Shown one piece after another: positions 1 through 8,916 of a stretch of DNA of 64,000 bases (its first letter is position 1; each line of letters starts with the position of its first letter). This DNA comes from DATKPE01 sp035524335 (GTDB taxonomy: Bacteria > Bacteroidota > Ignavibacteria > UBA10030 > SZUA-254). The notes under the pieces were generated by a model that did not search any database, was not told where the DNA came from, and saw only the letters and a program-made list of their open reading frames with translations. Where the stretch lies: positions 90,647-154,646 of the forward strand of contig DATKPE010000001.1 in assembly GCA_035524335.1 (NCBI GenBank). The letters run 5' to 3'. A program made the position numbers and the translations under genes.

Positions 1-1796
1 GTCTCCCCGACAGCCTCGAGGTGAGCTGTGACGGAACTCCGTATGACCCCGTGACCAATCCCGATCCGGCCTACGACAATTACGATCCGGCCAATTTCGA
101 CAAATGTCACACCGACGCGAACGGCAACTACATCCGGAAACGCGACAAGGATCATTACACACAGAACAACGGCATTCCGGACCATGGTGAACCCCATGTC
201 GACGAGGATTATGCGGCACTGTCGGATCAGGACGTCTATTTCGGCGCAACCGACACGTTCCGTTCATTCACGGTGTCCGGATTGACCCCGCTTCATGTGA
301 AGCTGTTCCAGAAGAACTACTCCTGGAGGGGAAGCTTCGCGGACGGCATCATGCCGATCGATTACTCCTTCGTCAATATCGGCAAGAACAACATCGACAA
401 TGTCTACATCGGCATGTTTGCCGATTTCGATGTCGGACCGGTGACGGTTTCCGGCTATCCGGCGCACGATTTTGCCTGCTACATGGATGATCTCCGCTGT
501 GCGTACATTCATAACGCGGAAGACCGCGGATCAACGCCGGCGGGTATTGTCGTGCTCGGAACCCCGAAGCCGCTCGATTCACTCCAGTACGTCTGGCAGT
601 GGACCGGGTTCAACGTGCCCGGCACGAACGATTCCCTGATCTACGCCCTGATGGACGGTTCGGCCGAACCCGGGGCGCTCATCAAGCCGTGTCAGAGCCC
701 CTCGTCGCCGACCGATACCAGATTCTGGTTCGCGTTCGGGCCGTTCAACACCATGAAGCCGGGCGACACGCTGAAGATCACGATTGCCCTTGTCAGCGGA
801 CAGGGAGTGGATGCAGGGCCGAGCAATCTCCGGGAAAATGCCCAGAACGCGCTGAAGCTCTATCTGCGCGGGTTCCGGCCGCCCATTTCCATTCCGTCGC
901 CGCCGCTCAAGATCACAAACCTGATCACGAAACCGTACGGTGTCAAGATCGAATGGGGCTCCCACCTCAATCCGAGCATCGATCCGCAGAACGTCTGGGA
1001 CGATTCGAACAAGCTCGCCCAGGCGTATCCCCCGAACAGCTGGCGCAAAATCAATCCCCCCTGCGCACAGTCGGTCGGCTGTACCGGCGGGCACCTCTGC
1101 ACGTACGACGACAGCGGACATCCGCATCTCTCGGGCGGAAGGATCTTTGAAGGATACCGCCTGTACCGGAACGAGGATCCGGGAACCGCCAAGGATGCCG
1201 ACTGGACGCTCGTGCGCCAGTACGACATGGGCGACACTCCGTTCGAATACAACACGAAGATGGATTCCGTCTTCTACGATACGAACCTCGTGCGAGGCAA
1301 GCGGTACTGGTACTCGGTCACCTCGTTCGGTCTGCCGGATATCGCGGTGATACCGACGAAGGACGCGAGCGGCAACACGCATTACGACACGCTCTATGCC
1401 GAGAACGTCGAGTCGCCGCTCAGCGAAAATTCCCAGGCGATCGATGTGCCGTTCTCGATCTCGGACAAGCTTCAGCAGGTGCTGGTGGTGCCCAATCCCT
1501 ACCGCGTCGACAAGGACTACACCTACGAGAACGGCGGCTGGGAAGGGCAGGTGGCGAGCTGGGACGAAACAAAGCGTCTGGTGAAGTTCATTCATCTTCC
1601 CTCCGTGTGCACGATCCGGGTCTTCTCGCTGTCCGGAGATCTGGTGACGACGCTGTATCACAACGATCCGTCACGCGGTGAGATGAGCTGGAACCTGCTC
1701 AGCCAGAGCGGTCGCGCACTCGCGAGCGGCATATATATCTACAGTGTGGAATCGAGCTTCGGCCGCCAGATCGGCAAGTTCGTTCTCATACGCTGA
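1..1796 (+). CDS. Secreted protein with C-terminal type IX-like sorting domain (5' partial)
   Basis: The reading frame is already open at the window edge, and the first possible start inside (GTG at 21) lies in the middle of a coding stretch, so the N-terminus and any signal peptide are missing. The visible ~595 residues are rich in Asp, Gly, Tyr and aromatic residues, as in large extracellular beta-sandwich proteins. Cys pairs near residues 115-125 and 355-370 hint at an exported protein. The last ~100 residues look like a type IX sorting domain: a VPNPYR motif, an RVFSLSGDLV strand, a GIYIYSV strand and the terminal GKFVLIR. It is followed 22 bases later by a PorV/PorQ-family gene, which fits a type IX secretion context. 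No enzymatic domain was recognised. The sorting-domain call is fairly secure; the function is unknown. Confidence 0.8.
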   Translation, partial: LPDSLEVSCDGTPYDPVTNPDPAYDNYDPANFDKCHTDANGNYIRKRDKDHYTQNNGIPDHGEPHVDEDYAALSDQDVYFGATDTFRSFTVSGLTPLHVKLFQKNYSWRGSFADGIMPIDYSFVNIGKNNIDNVYIGMFADFDVGPVTVSGYPAHDFACYMDDLRCAYIHNAEDRGSTPAGIVVLGTPKPLDSLQYVWQWTGFNVPGTNDSLIYALMDGSAEPGALIKPCQSPSSPTDTRFWFAFGPFNTMKPGDTLKITIALVSGQGVDAGPSNLRENAQNALKLYLRGFRPPISIPSPPLKITNLITKPYGVKIEWGSHLNPSIDPQNVWDDSNKLAQAYPPNSWRKINPPCAQSVGCTGGHLCTYDDSGHPHLSGGRIFEGYRLYRNEDPGTAKDADWTLVRQYDMGDTPFEYNTKMDSVFYDTNLVRGKRYWYSVTSFGLPDIAVIPTKDASGNTHYDTLYAENVESPLSENSQAIDVPFSISDKLQQVLVVPNPYRVDKDYTYENGGWEGQVASWDETKRLVKFIHLPSVCTIRVFSLSGDLVTTLYHNDPSRGEMSWNLLSQSGRALASGIYIYSVESSFGRQIGKFVLIR

Positions 1797-1818
1797 TAGC
1801 ATGAAGGAGACGATGACA

Positions 1819-2760
1819 ATGAATCGCGTTGCCACTCTACTACTCATCCTGGGGCTTTGTACCGCACTGCCGTCGGCGTCGCATGCCGGCGACAGGTCGG
1901 GGACCGTCACGGGGCAGTTTCTGAAACTCGGCCTCAGCGCCCGGTCGATCGGCATGGGCGGCGCCGAAGTTGCCCTGGCGGACGGAGCCTCCTCGCTGGG
2001 CTATAACGCCGCGGGTATTCTTTCCGTCCAGGATATGGGATTCTCGGCGACCTACACGTCGCTCTATGCGAACATCAGCCACTCCTACGGGAGCCTGGTG
2101 AAAAATATTCCGGGACTCGGCGCGTTCGGGATCAGTTTCATCATGCTGACCACGGACGACATCGTTGAAACGACGCCGCAGGCACCGGAAGGGACCGGAC
2201 GGACCTTCCGGGCGAGCGAGTATGCGTTCAGCTTCGCCTATGCGCGGCAGGTGACCGAACAGTTCCGCGTCGGCGTCAACGGCAAGTACATCCAGTCCTA
2301 CCTCTTCAACACCGAGCTCGGTGCCTCCTCGTTTGCCGTCGATATCGGCACTCTGTACGACATCCCGATCCTCCGGAGTCATCTCGGCGTGTCGCTCACG
2401 AACATCGGGAAGGACATGACGTATATCAACGAGCTCTACTCGCTCCCGACGGCGCTCCGGTTCGGCGTGCTGGTCGACCTGTACAAGGATCCGACCGACC
2501 AGAATCAGTTCGTCGGGGTGTTCCAGATCACCCGTCCGAACGATGCGGACGAGGAGTACAACATCGGTACCGAGTATATGTTCAACAACGTGATTGCCCT
2601 CCGGGCCGGATATAAATTCGGCTACGATCAGGAGAACCTGACCGCCGGGTTCGGCATCCGCCTGAATTCGCTCGGGATCAACAGCATGCTCGATTACGGC
2701 TACAATAATTATCAGTACCTCCCCGGCACACATACGTTCACATTCGAGTTTCAATTCTGA
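1819..2760 (+). CDS. PorV/PorQ family outer-membrane protein
   Basis: Resembles the PorV/PorQ (UPF0164) beta-barrel family, whose members act in type IX secretion or as outer-membrane barrels of unknown role. The N-terminus is a Sec signal peptide (MNRVATLLLILGLC, then a small-residue site near SHAGD). Next comes the family's conserved opening: FLKLGLSARSIGMGGAEVALADGASSLGYNAAG. Alternating barrel strands follow, and the protein ends in a Phe (FTFEFQF), the usual barrel-assembly signal. Three in-frame ATGs (1801, 1813, 1819) are possible. The AAGGAGA site at 1804-1810 is well placed (8 bases) only for 1819. It sits between a type IX cargo-like gene and a lipoprotein gene with short gaps, probably in one operon. 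Whether it is PorV itself, PorQ or a paralogue cannot be told from sequence alone. Confidence 0.85.
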   Translation: MNRVATLLLILGLCTALPSASHAGDRSGTVTGQFLKLGLSARSIGMGGAEVALADGASSLGYNAAGILSVQDMGFSATYTSLYANISHSYGSLVKNIPGLGAFGISFIMLTTDDIVETTPQAPEGTGRTFRASEYAFSFAYARQVTEQFRVGVNGKYIQSYLFNTELGASSFAVDIGTLYDIPILRSHLGVSLTNIGKDMTYINELYSLPTALRFGVLVDLYKDPTDQNQFVGVFQITRPNDADEEYNIGTEYMFNNVIALRAGYKFGYDQENLTAGFGIRLNSLGINSMLDYGYNNYQYLPGTHTFTFEFQF

Positions 2761-2789
2761 CCTTTGATCGCATTTTTATAAGGTTTATC

Positions 2790-4589
2790 ATGGCAAACGT
2801 CCTGAAAATATCCGGTTCACTTCTCCTCATCGGGCTCATTGCTGGCCTGCTGTTCCTCAGCGGATGTGATCTGCTGACGAAAACCACCGGTTCGCCCAAC
2901 GGCGCCGGTTCGGCGTACGGCAAGGACCTTGTGATCAATGAGGTGTTCACGATCTCCCCGTCGAAATATTATGCCTATTCGTGGATCGAGTTCATGAATC
3001 CCACGAACCGGCGCATCAAATGGTTTGATCAGACCTTCCCGGCCTACGGAACATTCGTCGGCAGCGGCGGCGCTGTGGGGCAGACCGGTGACGACGGTGT
3101 GAACTGGGTCGACACCTTCGCGAATGCCTCGTACGGCAGGCTGAACTCCGTCATTTATCCCAACACGGACACCGGGTTTGCCTGCGGCAATAACGGCGCG
3201 CTGTTCAAACTGAACAATCACGGTTTGGTTTCCCTCCATGCGAATCTTCCGGCCAAGTTCCAGAACCTGAACTTTTATTCGATCACCGGTCTGTACCGCT
3301 ACGTTGATGTGCCCAGCATCGATCACCAGAACAAGACGGCGTATGTGGTCGGCGACAGCGGCGTCATGCTCCGCACCACCGACCGCGGCAACTCCTGGGG
3401 ACAGATCCCGGTCGGAGGTATTGCAGGCCTCCATGCCCGGCTGAATAACATCTACTCCGATTTTCTCAATGTGTACGTGGTCGGCGATGCGGGGACATTC
3501 CTCCAGTCGACAAACGCAGGCACAAAATGGTCCGCGAAAATAATTCCCGAGCCGTACCGGACCACCGATTTCTACTCCTGCTGGTTCCTGGATACGCTCG
3601 GATGGGCGACGGGAAACAACGGGGTCATTCTCGCCAGCACCAACGGCGGCAGTCTCTGGGTCGCGGAAACGTCGCATGTGAACGTGGCGCTCCGTTCCTG
3701 CTTCTTCGGTCCCGCCGGTAATTTGTTCAACGGTTATCTGGGATGGGTGGTCGGCGACAACGGGACGATTCTCCGGACCGTCGACGACGGCGCAACATGG
3801 AAAAAAGTTTCCAGCGGGACGACCGCACGGCTGAATTCCGTCGTCTTCGTCGACAGCCTCAGAGGCTGGGCGTTCGGAGCCGGAGGGGTGGTTGTCGCCT
3901 CCACGGACGGCGGGCAGACCTGGCTTCCCCAGTCGAGCGGCACTTCGAATGATATCTATGGGTCCGATTTTCTCCCCCTTCTGGTCACCATCCAGAACGG
4001 CTATTATCTCTCGATGTATGCCCAGAGGAATTATGTCTTTTACGATCCGGCCACGTTTACCCTGAATACGGACTTCATCACCAAGACCGACACCGGCATC
4101 GTTCTCTTCCAGCCCCAGCAGACGAATATCAATGTCGATCCGCGCGGCTTCGTCGTCGTCACGAACGACAGTCTGAAATTTGCGGATCATACGAAACTCG
4201 GACCGGGGGCCACGGTCCAGATCAATTTCAGTTTCGCCGTCGATACGGTCGGGGTCGGTCAGCAGGGCTACAACCCGCTGGCCCATCTCCTCAAATGGAA
4301 TCTTCTCCCTTCGAGCGAGATCCGGCTGATCAAGTTTTTCTATAAGACCGTCGGAGCCACCCCGATCGGCTATACCGTCAAGACGATCGACGTCGTGCGG
4401 TGGGGCGGATACCGGCCCCGGCCGGATGACTATCCGGGGAACACGCCTGTCGGGTTCATTCCCGAAAACTGGTCGCTCGCGCGGTATAACAACGACCCGG
4501 GAGAGGACCCGAGCGTTGAGAGCACCGTCAAGTCGTTTTATCTCTGCAACCAGCCGATCCCGGGCTGGTTCAGTCAGCAGGGGAAATAA
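2790..4589 (+). CDS. Lipoprotein: YCF48-like beta-propeller nested in a lamin-tail-like domain
   Basis: A signal peptide ends in a lipobox (LFLSGC, Cys26), so this is a predicted lipoprotein. Residues ~46-75 (DLVINEVF..., WIEFMNPTNRRI) resemble the start of a lamin-tail domain. Residues ~80-395 hold about six YCF48/BNR-type propeller repeats (GWATGNNGVILASTNGG, GWVVGDNGTILRTVDDG, GWAFGAGGVVVASTDGG). After that, the segment with RGFVVVTNDS, SEIRLIKFF and a PEGWSLAR-like stretch looks like the rest of the lamin-tail domain. It is the third gene of the surface-protein operon. The start at 2790 has an AAGG site six bases upstream. YCF48 repeats occur in secreted FCB proteins without a common function, so no substrate is proposed. 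Confidence 0.75.
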   Translation: MANVLKISGSLLLIGLIAGLLFLSGCDLLTKTTGSPNGAGSAYGKDLVINEVFTISPSKYYAYSWIEFMNPTNRRIKWFDQTFPAYGTFVGSGGAVGQTGDDGVNWVDTFANASYGRLNSVIYPNTDTGFACGNNGALFKLNNHGLVSLHANLPAKFQNLNFYSITGLYRYVDVPSIDHQNKTAYVVGDSGVMLRTTDRGNSWGQIPVGGIAGLHARLNNIYSDFLNVYVVGDAGTFLQSTNAGTKWSAKIIPEPYRTTDFYSCWFLDTLGWATGNNGVILASTNGGSLWVAETSHVNVALRSCFFGPAGNLFNGYLGWVVGDNGTILRTVDDGATWKKVSSGTTARLNSVVFVDSLRGWAFGAGGVVVASTDGGQTWLPQSSGTSNDIYGSDFLPLLVTIQNGYYLSMYAQRNYVFYDPATFTLNTDFITKTDTGIVLFQPQQTNINVDPRGFVVVTNDSLKFADHTKLGPGATVQINFSFAVDTVGVGQQGYNPLAHLLKWNLLPSSEIRLIKFFYKTVGATPIGYTVKTIDVVRWGGYRPRPDDYPGNTPVGFIPENWSLARYNNDPGEDPSVESTVKSFYLCNQPIPGWFSQQGK

Positions 4590-4612
4590 CCACCGCAGAG
4601 AAGCAGTATCAC

Positions 4613-4645
4613 AAGGCCGGTCCGGAATTCGGGCCGGCCTTTTTT
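4613..4645 (+). terminator. Intrinsic terminator after the surface-protein operon
   Basis: An 11-base-pair stem (AAGGCCGGTCC pairing with GGGCCGGCCTT, one G-T pair) closes a 7-base loop and runs into six Ts. It lies 24 bases after the lipoprotein stop and ends the operon. Confidence 0.85.
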
Positions 4646-4694
4646 CTTGGCTCATGCCGGAGCATCAGCGGACACCACTTTCACGAGAACCGAT

Positions 4695-5993
4695 ATGTGC
4701 GCTTGGACGACAACCAAAACAATCCGACATCCCGCCTGGAGCAGGGATGCGGTTATGTATCAGATCAATACACGGCAGTTCACTCCTGAAGGGACGTTCA
4801 GCGCGGCCACCGGCCGGCTTCCCCGCCTCAGGGAACTCGGCGTCGATATCATTTATCTCATGCCGATCCACGAGATCGGCGCGGTAAACCGCAAGGGAGG
4901 ACTCGGAAGTCCGTATTCCGTCCGGGATTATTACAGCGTGAACAGTGAATTCGGGACGGCGGAGGATTTCCGGCGGTTTGTCGCGGCTGTCCATGCCAGC
5001 GGGATGCACGTCATCATCGACTGGGTCGGCAATCACACCGCGTGGGACAATCCGCTCGCGGCGGAACATCCGGAATGGTATCTGCGCGACTGGAAGGGCC
5101 GGTTCCGCCCGACCCCGTGGCGCGACTGGCCCGACGTCATCGATCTCGATTACCGCTCGTCCGATCTGCGCCGGTACATGGCCGATGCTCTCGTCTACTG
5201 GGTGCGCGAATTCGATATAGACGGATACCGCTGTGACGTGGCGGGACTGATTCCGACCGATTTCTGGGACGCAGTCCGCCGCCGGCTCGAGGAGGTGAAA
5301 CCGGTCTTCATGCTCGCTGAATGGGATGCGAGGGATCTGCATGAAGAGGCGTTCGATCTGAGCTATGCCTGGAGCTGGTTCGATGCCATGAAGATGGCCG
5401 TCCGGGAAGCCCCCAATCTCGATGCGCTGTACATGTATTACTCCCGCAACGAAACGGCCTTTCCCGCCGACGGCATGCGGATGCTGTTCGTCAGCAATCA
5501 CGACAAGAACGCGTGGGAGGGGACCGAATTCGAGATCTTCGGGAAGGGGGTCGGCGCCGCCATCGTTCTCTCGTTCGTGAGCAAGGGAATGCCTCTGATC
5601 TACAACGGCCAGGAGGCCGGCAACAGCAGGCGGCTCGCCTTTTTTGAAAAAGATCCGATTGAATGGCGCGATCATCCCCACAGCGATCTCTACCGGAGGC
5701 TGATCAGACTGAAAAAAAACAATCCGGCCCTCTGGAACGGCCAGTGGGGCGCGAATATGGAACACGTTCCCAACACCGTCCCCCGATCGGTTCTGAGCTT
5801 CGTCCGTATGACCGGCAAAGCAAAGGTGTTCGCGGTGTTCAACCTCTCGGACCGGGAGGAATCGGTTGCCTTTACCGACGGACCGTTTCACGGCAGGTAC
5901 AGGGAGTATTTTACCGGTGAACGCGTCGGGTTTCCCGGGACGCCGGGCGTTGACCTGACACCGTGGGGGTATAAGATCTTTGTCTCCTCCTGA
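4695..5993 (+). CDS. GH13 alpha-amylase family glycoside hydrolase
   Basis: A (beta/alpha)8-barrel alpha-amylase-family enzyme, expected to hydrolyse or rearrange alpha-glucans. The conserved GH13 regions are visible: DWVGNHTAWD (region I), DGYRCDVAG with the nucleophile near Asp181 (region II), MLAEWD with the acid/base near Glu209 (region III) and FVSNHDKN with the transition-state Asp near 270 (region IV). A short C-terminal beta domain follows (VFAVFNLSDREESV). There is no signal peptide, so it is probably cytoplasmic and acts on maltodextrin or glycogen-type substrates. Exact specificity cannot be read. The frame is open from a TTG at 4647 inside the preceding terminator; I chose ATG 4695 because homologous sequence begins just after it. 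At ~432 residues it is short for the family. Confidence 0.88.
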   Translation: MCAWTTTKTIRHPAWSRDAVMYQINTRQFTPEGTFSAATGRLPRLRELGVDIIYLMPIHEIGAVNRKGGLGSPYSVRDYYSVNSEFGTAEDFRRFVAAVHASGMHVIIDWVGNHTAWDNPLAAEHPEWYLRDWKGRFRPTPWRDWPDVIDLDYRSSDLRRYMADALVYWVREFDIDGYRCDVAGLIPTDFWDAVRRRLEEVKPVFMLAEWDARDLHEEAFDLSYAWSWFDAMKMAVREAPNLDALYMYYSRNETAFPADGMRMLFVSNHDKNAWEGTEFEIFGKGVGAAIVLSFVSKGMPLIYNGQEAGNSRRLAFFEKDPIEWRDHPHSDLYRRLIRLKKNNPALWNGQWGANMEHVPNTVPRSVLSFVRMTGKAKVFAVFNLSDREESVAFTDGPFHGRYREYFTGERVGFPGTPGVDLTPWGYKIFVSS

Positions 5994-6134
5994 GATCCCG
6001 GTTTGAAGGTTTCCATTTTGTTGCGATTTTAATGGATTCCATGATGTTCCCGGCAGTAAGAATTTTCATCGAAAAATGGTATATTACGGGATGCGCGGAT
6101 CTGAACAGTCAGCAGACACCGGAGGAGAACGCAG

Positions 6135-6596
6135 ATGAAGCCCGTATCCCGCCAGATTGAACTCTTCATTAATATCCTTACCCTTTTGCTCCTGATCGTA
6201 ACGGTGCGGGTGATCGTTCTGCATCTGCAGAAGCCCGTACCGCCGGACGGCCGCACAGTCACACATGGAACAGGGGCTGTCCTCCAGGGAACAGCAGACA
6301 CATCGACCGCCGACGATCACAGGATCGCCCGAAAATTCATCGCCGATACGCTCCCGGGGCTCATGCGCGCCGGCCTTATCCGGTCGTACCAGCGGCGTTC
6401 TGCCGGTACGCTGATCACCGTGGCAGGGCGGATATGGAAAGTACAGACGCGGTTCTTCAAGGAGAGTCTTCTCCGGGAACTGATCGTGTTCAACCGGGTC
6501 AGCGGGTATGCGGCGCGAACCCAGGTAAAGGACAGTGTTTCGGGAAATCTCTACGCAGAGGTATCAGCGGAATCGACGATGACGCTGTACGACTGA
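6135..6596 (+). CDS. Small membrane-anchored protein of unknown function
   Basis: Not recognised. The 153-residue protein has one N-terminal membrane segment (residues ~9-29, LFINILTLLLLIVTVRVIVLHL) after a positively charged start. This predicts a single-pass protein with its body outside the cytoplasm, or an uncleaved signal anchor. The remainder is a soluble alpha/beta-looking domain ending in alternating strands (VSGNLYAEVSAESTMTLYD). A strong GGAGGAG site sits eight bases before the ATG. It stands alone between the GH13 gene and a minus-strand tRNA. A TATATT box lies at 6080-6085, but no convincing -35 is 17 bases upstream. Confidence 0.6.
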   Translation: MKPVSRQIELFINILTLLLLIVTVRVIVLHLQKPVPPDGRTVTHGTGAVLQGTADTSTADDHRIARKFIADTLPGLMRAGLIRSYQRRSAGTLITVAGRIWKVQTRFFKESLLRELIVFNRVSGYAARTQVKDSVSGNLYAEVSAESTMTLYD

Positions 6597-6792
6597 GGGG
6601 GGATGACGCTTCGTCTCCGCATGGGGGGGATAATGGCAGTAGGGGCACATTGGAGAAAAGGGAGGGGTTCTCACAATATTTTGCCATTTGATAAGAAGGT
6701 CTGGGGGGGTAATCCATATTTCTGAACTACATCCTCGGTAAAGAAGATCCACAGGAAACTTTCGTCCGATTCGAGGATTACGATGGAAGGTG
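6597..6792. other. Non-coding stretch beyond the 3' end of tRNA-Leu
   Basis: About 200 bases lie between the stop of the small membrane-protein gene and the 3' end of the minus-strand tRNA. I see runs of G (GGGGGG near 6598 and 6629) but no credible gene, terminator hairpin or repeat. Confidence 0.5.
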
Positions 6793-6878
6793 TGCTGAAG
6801 GTGGGAGTTGAACCCACACCCGGGGTAAGCCGGACTGGATTTTGAGTCCAGCGCGTCTGCCAGTTTCGCCACTTCAGC
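6793..6878 (-). tRNA. tRNA-Leu (anticodon CAA)
   Basis: Read on the minus strand, the 86-base gene folds as a class II tRNA. The acceptor stem is GCTGAAG/CTTCAGC with discriminator A. The D arm has the A-ACTGGCAGAC loop. The anticodon stem CTGGA/TCCAG encloses the loop CTCAAAA, which gives anticodon CAA (codon UUG). A ~15-base variable arm and a T arm (GTGGG TTCAACT CCCAC) follow. The CCA tail is not encoded, so it must be added by tRNA nucleotidyltransferase. The long variable arm fits leucine. Confidence 0.95.
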
Positions 6879-6930
6879 GGTACTGCACCATCTCGACCGG
6901 CGATCCTGCATTGTCCGCCGGTGCGGTTGC

Positions 6931-6958
6931 AATATACAAAATTGACCGCCTCTTTCAA
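6931..6958 (-). promoter_or_regulatory. Probable sigma-70 promoter of tRNA-Leu
   Basis: On the minus strand, TTGAAA (6958-6953) and TATATT (6936-6931) are separated by 16 bases. They lie about 50 bases upstream of the tRNA 5' end. Confidence 0.55.
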
Positions 6959-6998
6959 ATGACGGCTCTATCCAACTTGATCTGTTCCCCCTAATGCC

Positions 6999-7027
6999 TT
7001 GATAATCAATGAAAAAAATGATACGTT
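6999..7027 (+). promoter_or_regulatory. Possible sigma-70 promoter for the TPR/substrate-binding gene and radC
   Basis: TTGATA, 17 bases, TACGTT. It sits 76 bases before the ATG at 7103. The -10 box is weaker than in the other promoters of this window. Confidence 0.4.
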
Positions 7028-7102
7028 TCAACGTGTGGATGAAAATAAGATTCTGTTCCGACCGGGAGGTGCAGGTATCGTTTTCAGCGTATCATCAGAG
7101 CT

Positions 7103-8893
7103 ATGACCGGTAAAAAACTCATCTTTCTCATCCTCGCCATTTCCCTGGGTGCGGCATATACGGGAAAATCCGGGACCCCCTTCAGGTACGGGAGCGATGA
7201 GAACGCCGAGCGGCGCTTTGGCGACGGTCTCCGGTGCTTCGAAACTGCCGATTTCTCCGGAGCCGCGCATATCTTCGACTCCCTCAGACTTCTCGCCCAG
7301 GTTCATCAGAGGACGACCGCATCGTATATCATGTCGGCAAAGGCCAATTTCAGACTCGGCAACTATAGCCGGGCGATCGAACTGCTCGATTCCCTTGAAA
7401 TCCGTTTTCCCGGCACGACATACGATGATGATATCCATTACACCGAGGGGATCAGCCTCCTGATGGAGCAGAGGCACAAGGAGGCCGCCGGGGAATTCCT
7501 GCATGTCGCCGCCACCTCGCCGGATACGGCGTTGTTGATCCGGTCCGAGGCACTCCTCAATCTCATCGTCCGTCAGCGGCTTTCCGCATCCGAGCTGGAG
7601 GATCTCTCCGCTTTGGTCCTCCGGGAAGACCTCCGCGATTTGCTCGCCGTTGGGCTGGTCGCGAGGTACCGCACCAACGGGGACAAGGCGTCGGCAGAAG
7701 CGCTCCTGGCCAACCGGCTTTCCGTTCCGGGCAGTTCGCCGTACCGCCGGGAACTGATCCGCGCCAAGGCCGACCTGGACAGGACCGTGCAGATCGGCAT
7801 CGGCGTCCTCTTCCCGTTTCTGACCGACGATCGGTCGTCCGGTGTAAGCACGATCGCCCGGGAGATGCTGGATGGAATGAACTTTGCGATGAAGGAATAC
7901 ACGGCCGGACTTCCCTCGACGACGTCGATCACGCTCGAACTGAAAGATTCCGGGACCGATTCGGCTTCCGCCCGCACGGCGTTCGAGGAGCTGGTGGAGA
8001 ACAAAAAGGTGATCGGTGTCGTGGGGCCGCTGTTCAGCGAAATGGTGGCGGCGGTCGCGCCCCTTTCGGCCCGCCTCCGAACGCCGGTCATCACCCCGAC
8101 CGCCACGGCGAACGGGCTGACAGCCTCAAGTCCCTATGTCTTTCAGCTCAATCCCGATTTTGACGTCAGGGGCCGCCTTCTGGCCCGGTACGCCGTCCGG
8201 GATCGGGGATACCGGAATCTCGCGGTCTTCGCGACCTCCGAGCCGATGGGTCTTTCGGGAAAAAGTTTTGCCGAAGAGGCTGTCCGCCTCGGAGGCACCG
8301 TCGTCGCGCAGGAATCATTCCCGGCCGACGTTCAGACTCTCCGGGAGCAGTGCACAGCCCTCAGAACAGCGGTTCTCGGCTCCGCTGACCGGGCGGAGGA
8401 CCTGAACGACCCCGTCGATCTCGATGCCGTCTATATCGCCATCGACGATCCGGATGAAATCGCGACCATTCTTTCCCAGCTCAGATTCTTCAACATTCAC
8501 GGCGTTCTCCTGGGGAACAACGAGTGGTACGACCGGGAGCGGCTCGATGCGGAGCGCGCGATGCCCGACACGCTTCTGTTCGTGACCGACAGTTATACCG
8601 ACGATCGCGACAGCGCGGTGATTGCATTCCGGAAGAATCACCGCGAATTCACCCAGCGGCATGCATCCAAATACACTTTTGCCGGCTACGATGCACTCCG
8701 TCTCGTCCTTGATCAGCTCGATCCGGGCATCGCGACGGGGGAGGAACTCAGGAAAAGGCTGAGCGCCGTCCGGCGCTTCGGCGGCCTCCACGGCGAAATT
8801 ATTCTTGACGGGAAGAGGGTAAATACCCATCTGCATCTGATGAAATATTTCAGGGGAGGGCTGAACAAAATCGGAGATCTCTCCGCCCCGTAG
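7103..8893 (+). CDS. TPR-fused periplasmic ligand-binding (Leu/Ile/Val-type) protein
   Basis: After a signal peptide (MTGKKLIFLILAISLGAAYTG), residues ~35-240 form TPR-like helical pairs (AHIFDSLRLLA, YSRAIELLDSLEIRFPGT, HKEAAGEFLHVA). Residues ~245-590 are a type 1 periplasmic binding fold: IGIGVLFPF at its start, VIGVVGPLFSEMVAAVAPLSARLRTP, ITPTATA, and FAGYDALRLVLDQL near the end. This TPR-plus-binding-fold layout recalls LpoA, the lipoprotein activator of penicillin-binding protein 1A, but there is no lipobox Cys. No ABC permease or ATPase genes are adjacent, so a transport role is not supported. radC follows 23 bases later. The role is open: envelope regulator, ligand sensor or orphan binding protein. 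Confidence 0.75.
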   Translation: MTGKKLIFLILAISLGAAYTGKSGTPFRYGSDENAERRFGDGLRCFETADFSGAAHIFDSLRLLAQVHQRTTASYIMSAKANFRLGNYSRAIELLDSLEIRFPGTTYDDDIHYTEGISLLMEQRHKEAAGEFLHVAATSPDTALLIRSEALLNLIVRQRLSASELEDLSALVLREDLRDLLAVGLVARYRTNGDKASAEALLANRLSVPGSSPYRRELIRAKADLDRTVQIGIGVLFPFLTDDRSSGVSTIAREMLDGMNFAMKEYTAGLPSTTSITLELKDSGTDSASARTAFEELVENKKVIGVVGPLFSEMVAAVAPLSARLRTPVITPTATANGLTASSPYVFQLNPDFDVRGRLLARYAVRDRGYRNLAVFATSEPMGLSGKSFAEEAVRLGGTVVAQESFPADVQTLREQCTALRTAVLGSADRAEDLNDPVDLDAVYIAIDDPDEIATILSQLRFFNIHGVLLGNNEWYDRERLDAERAMPDTLLFVTDSYTDDRDSAVIAFRKNHREFTQRHASKYTFAGYDALRLVLDQLDPGIATGEELRKRLSAVRRFGGLHGEIILDGKRVNTHLHLMKYFRGGLNKIGDLSAP

Positions 8894-8916
8894 ACAGCCC
8901 GCCCCGGGGAGGGAAC

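Noticed and set aside
579..1661. 360-residue open frame on the minus strand
   Set aside because: It is antisense to the sorting-domain gene. The protein is rich in Arg/His/Asp/Val, as expected for a frame shadow in GC-rich coding DNA, and has no ribosome site.
2817..4655. 612-residue minus-strand open frame
   Set aside because: It mirrors the YCF48 lipoprotein gene and spans its terminator. Composition and lack of motifs mark it as a shadow.
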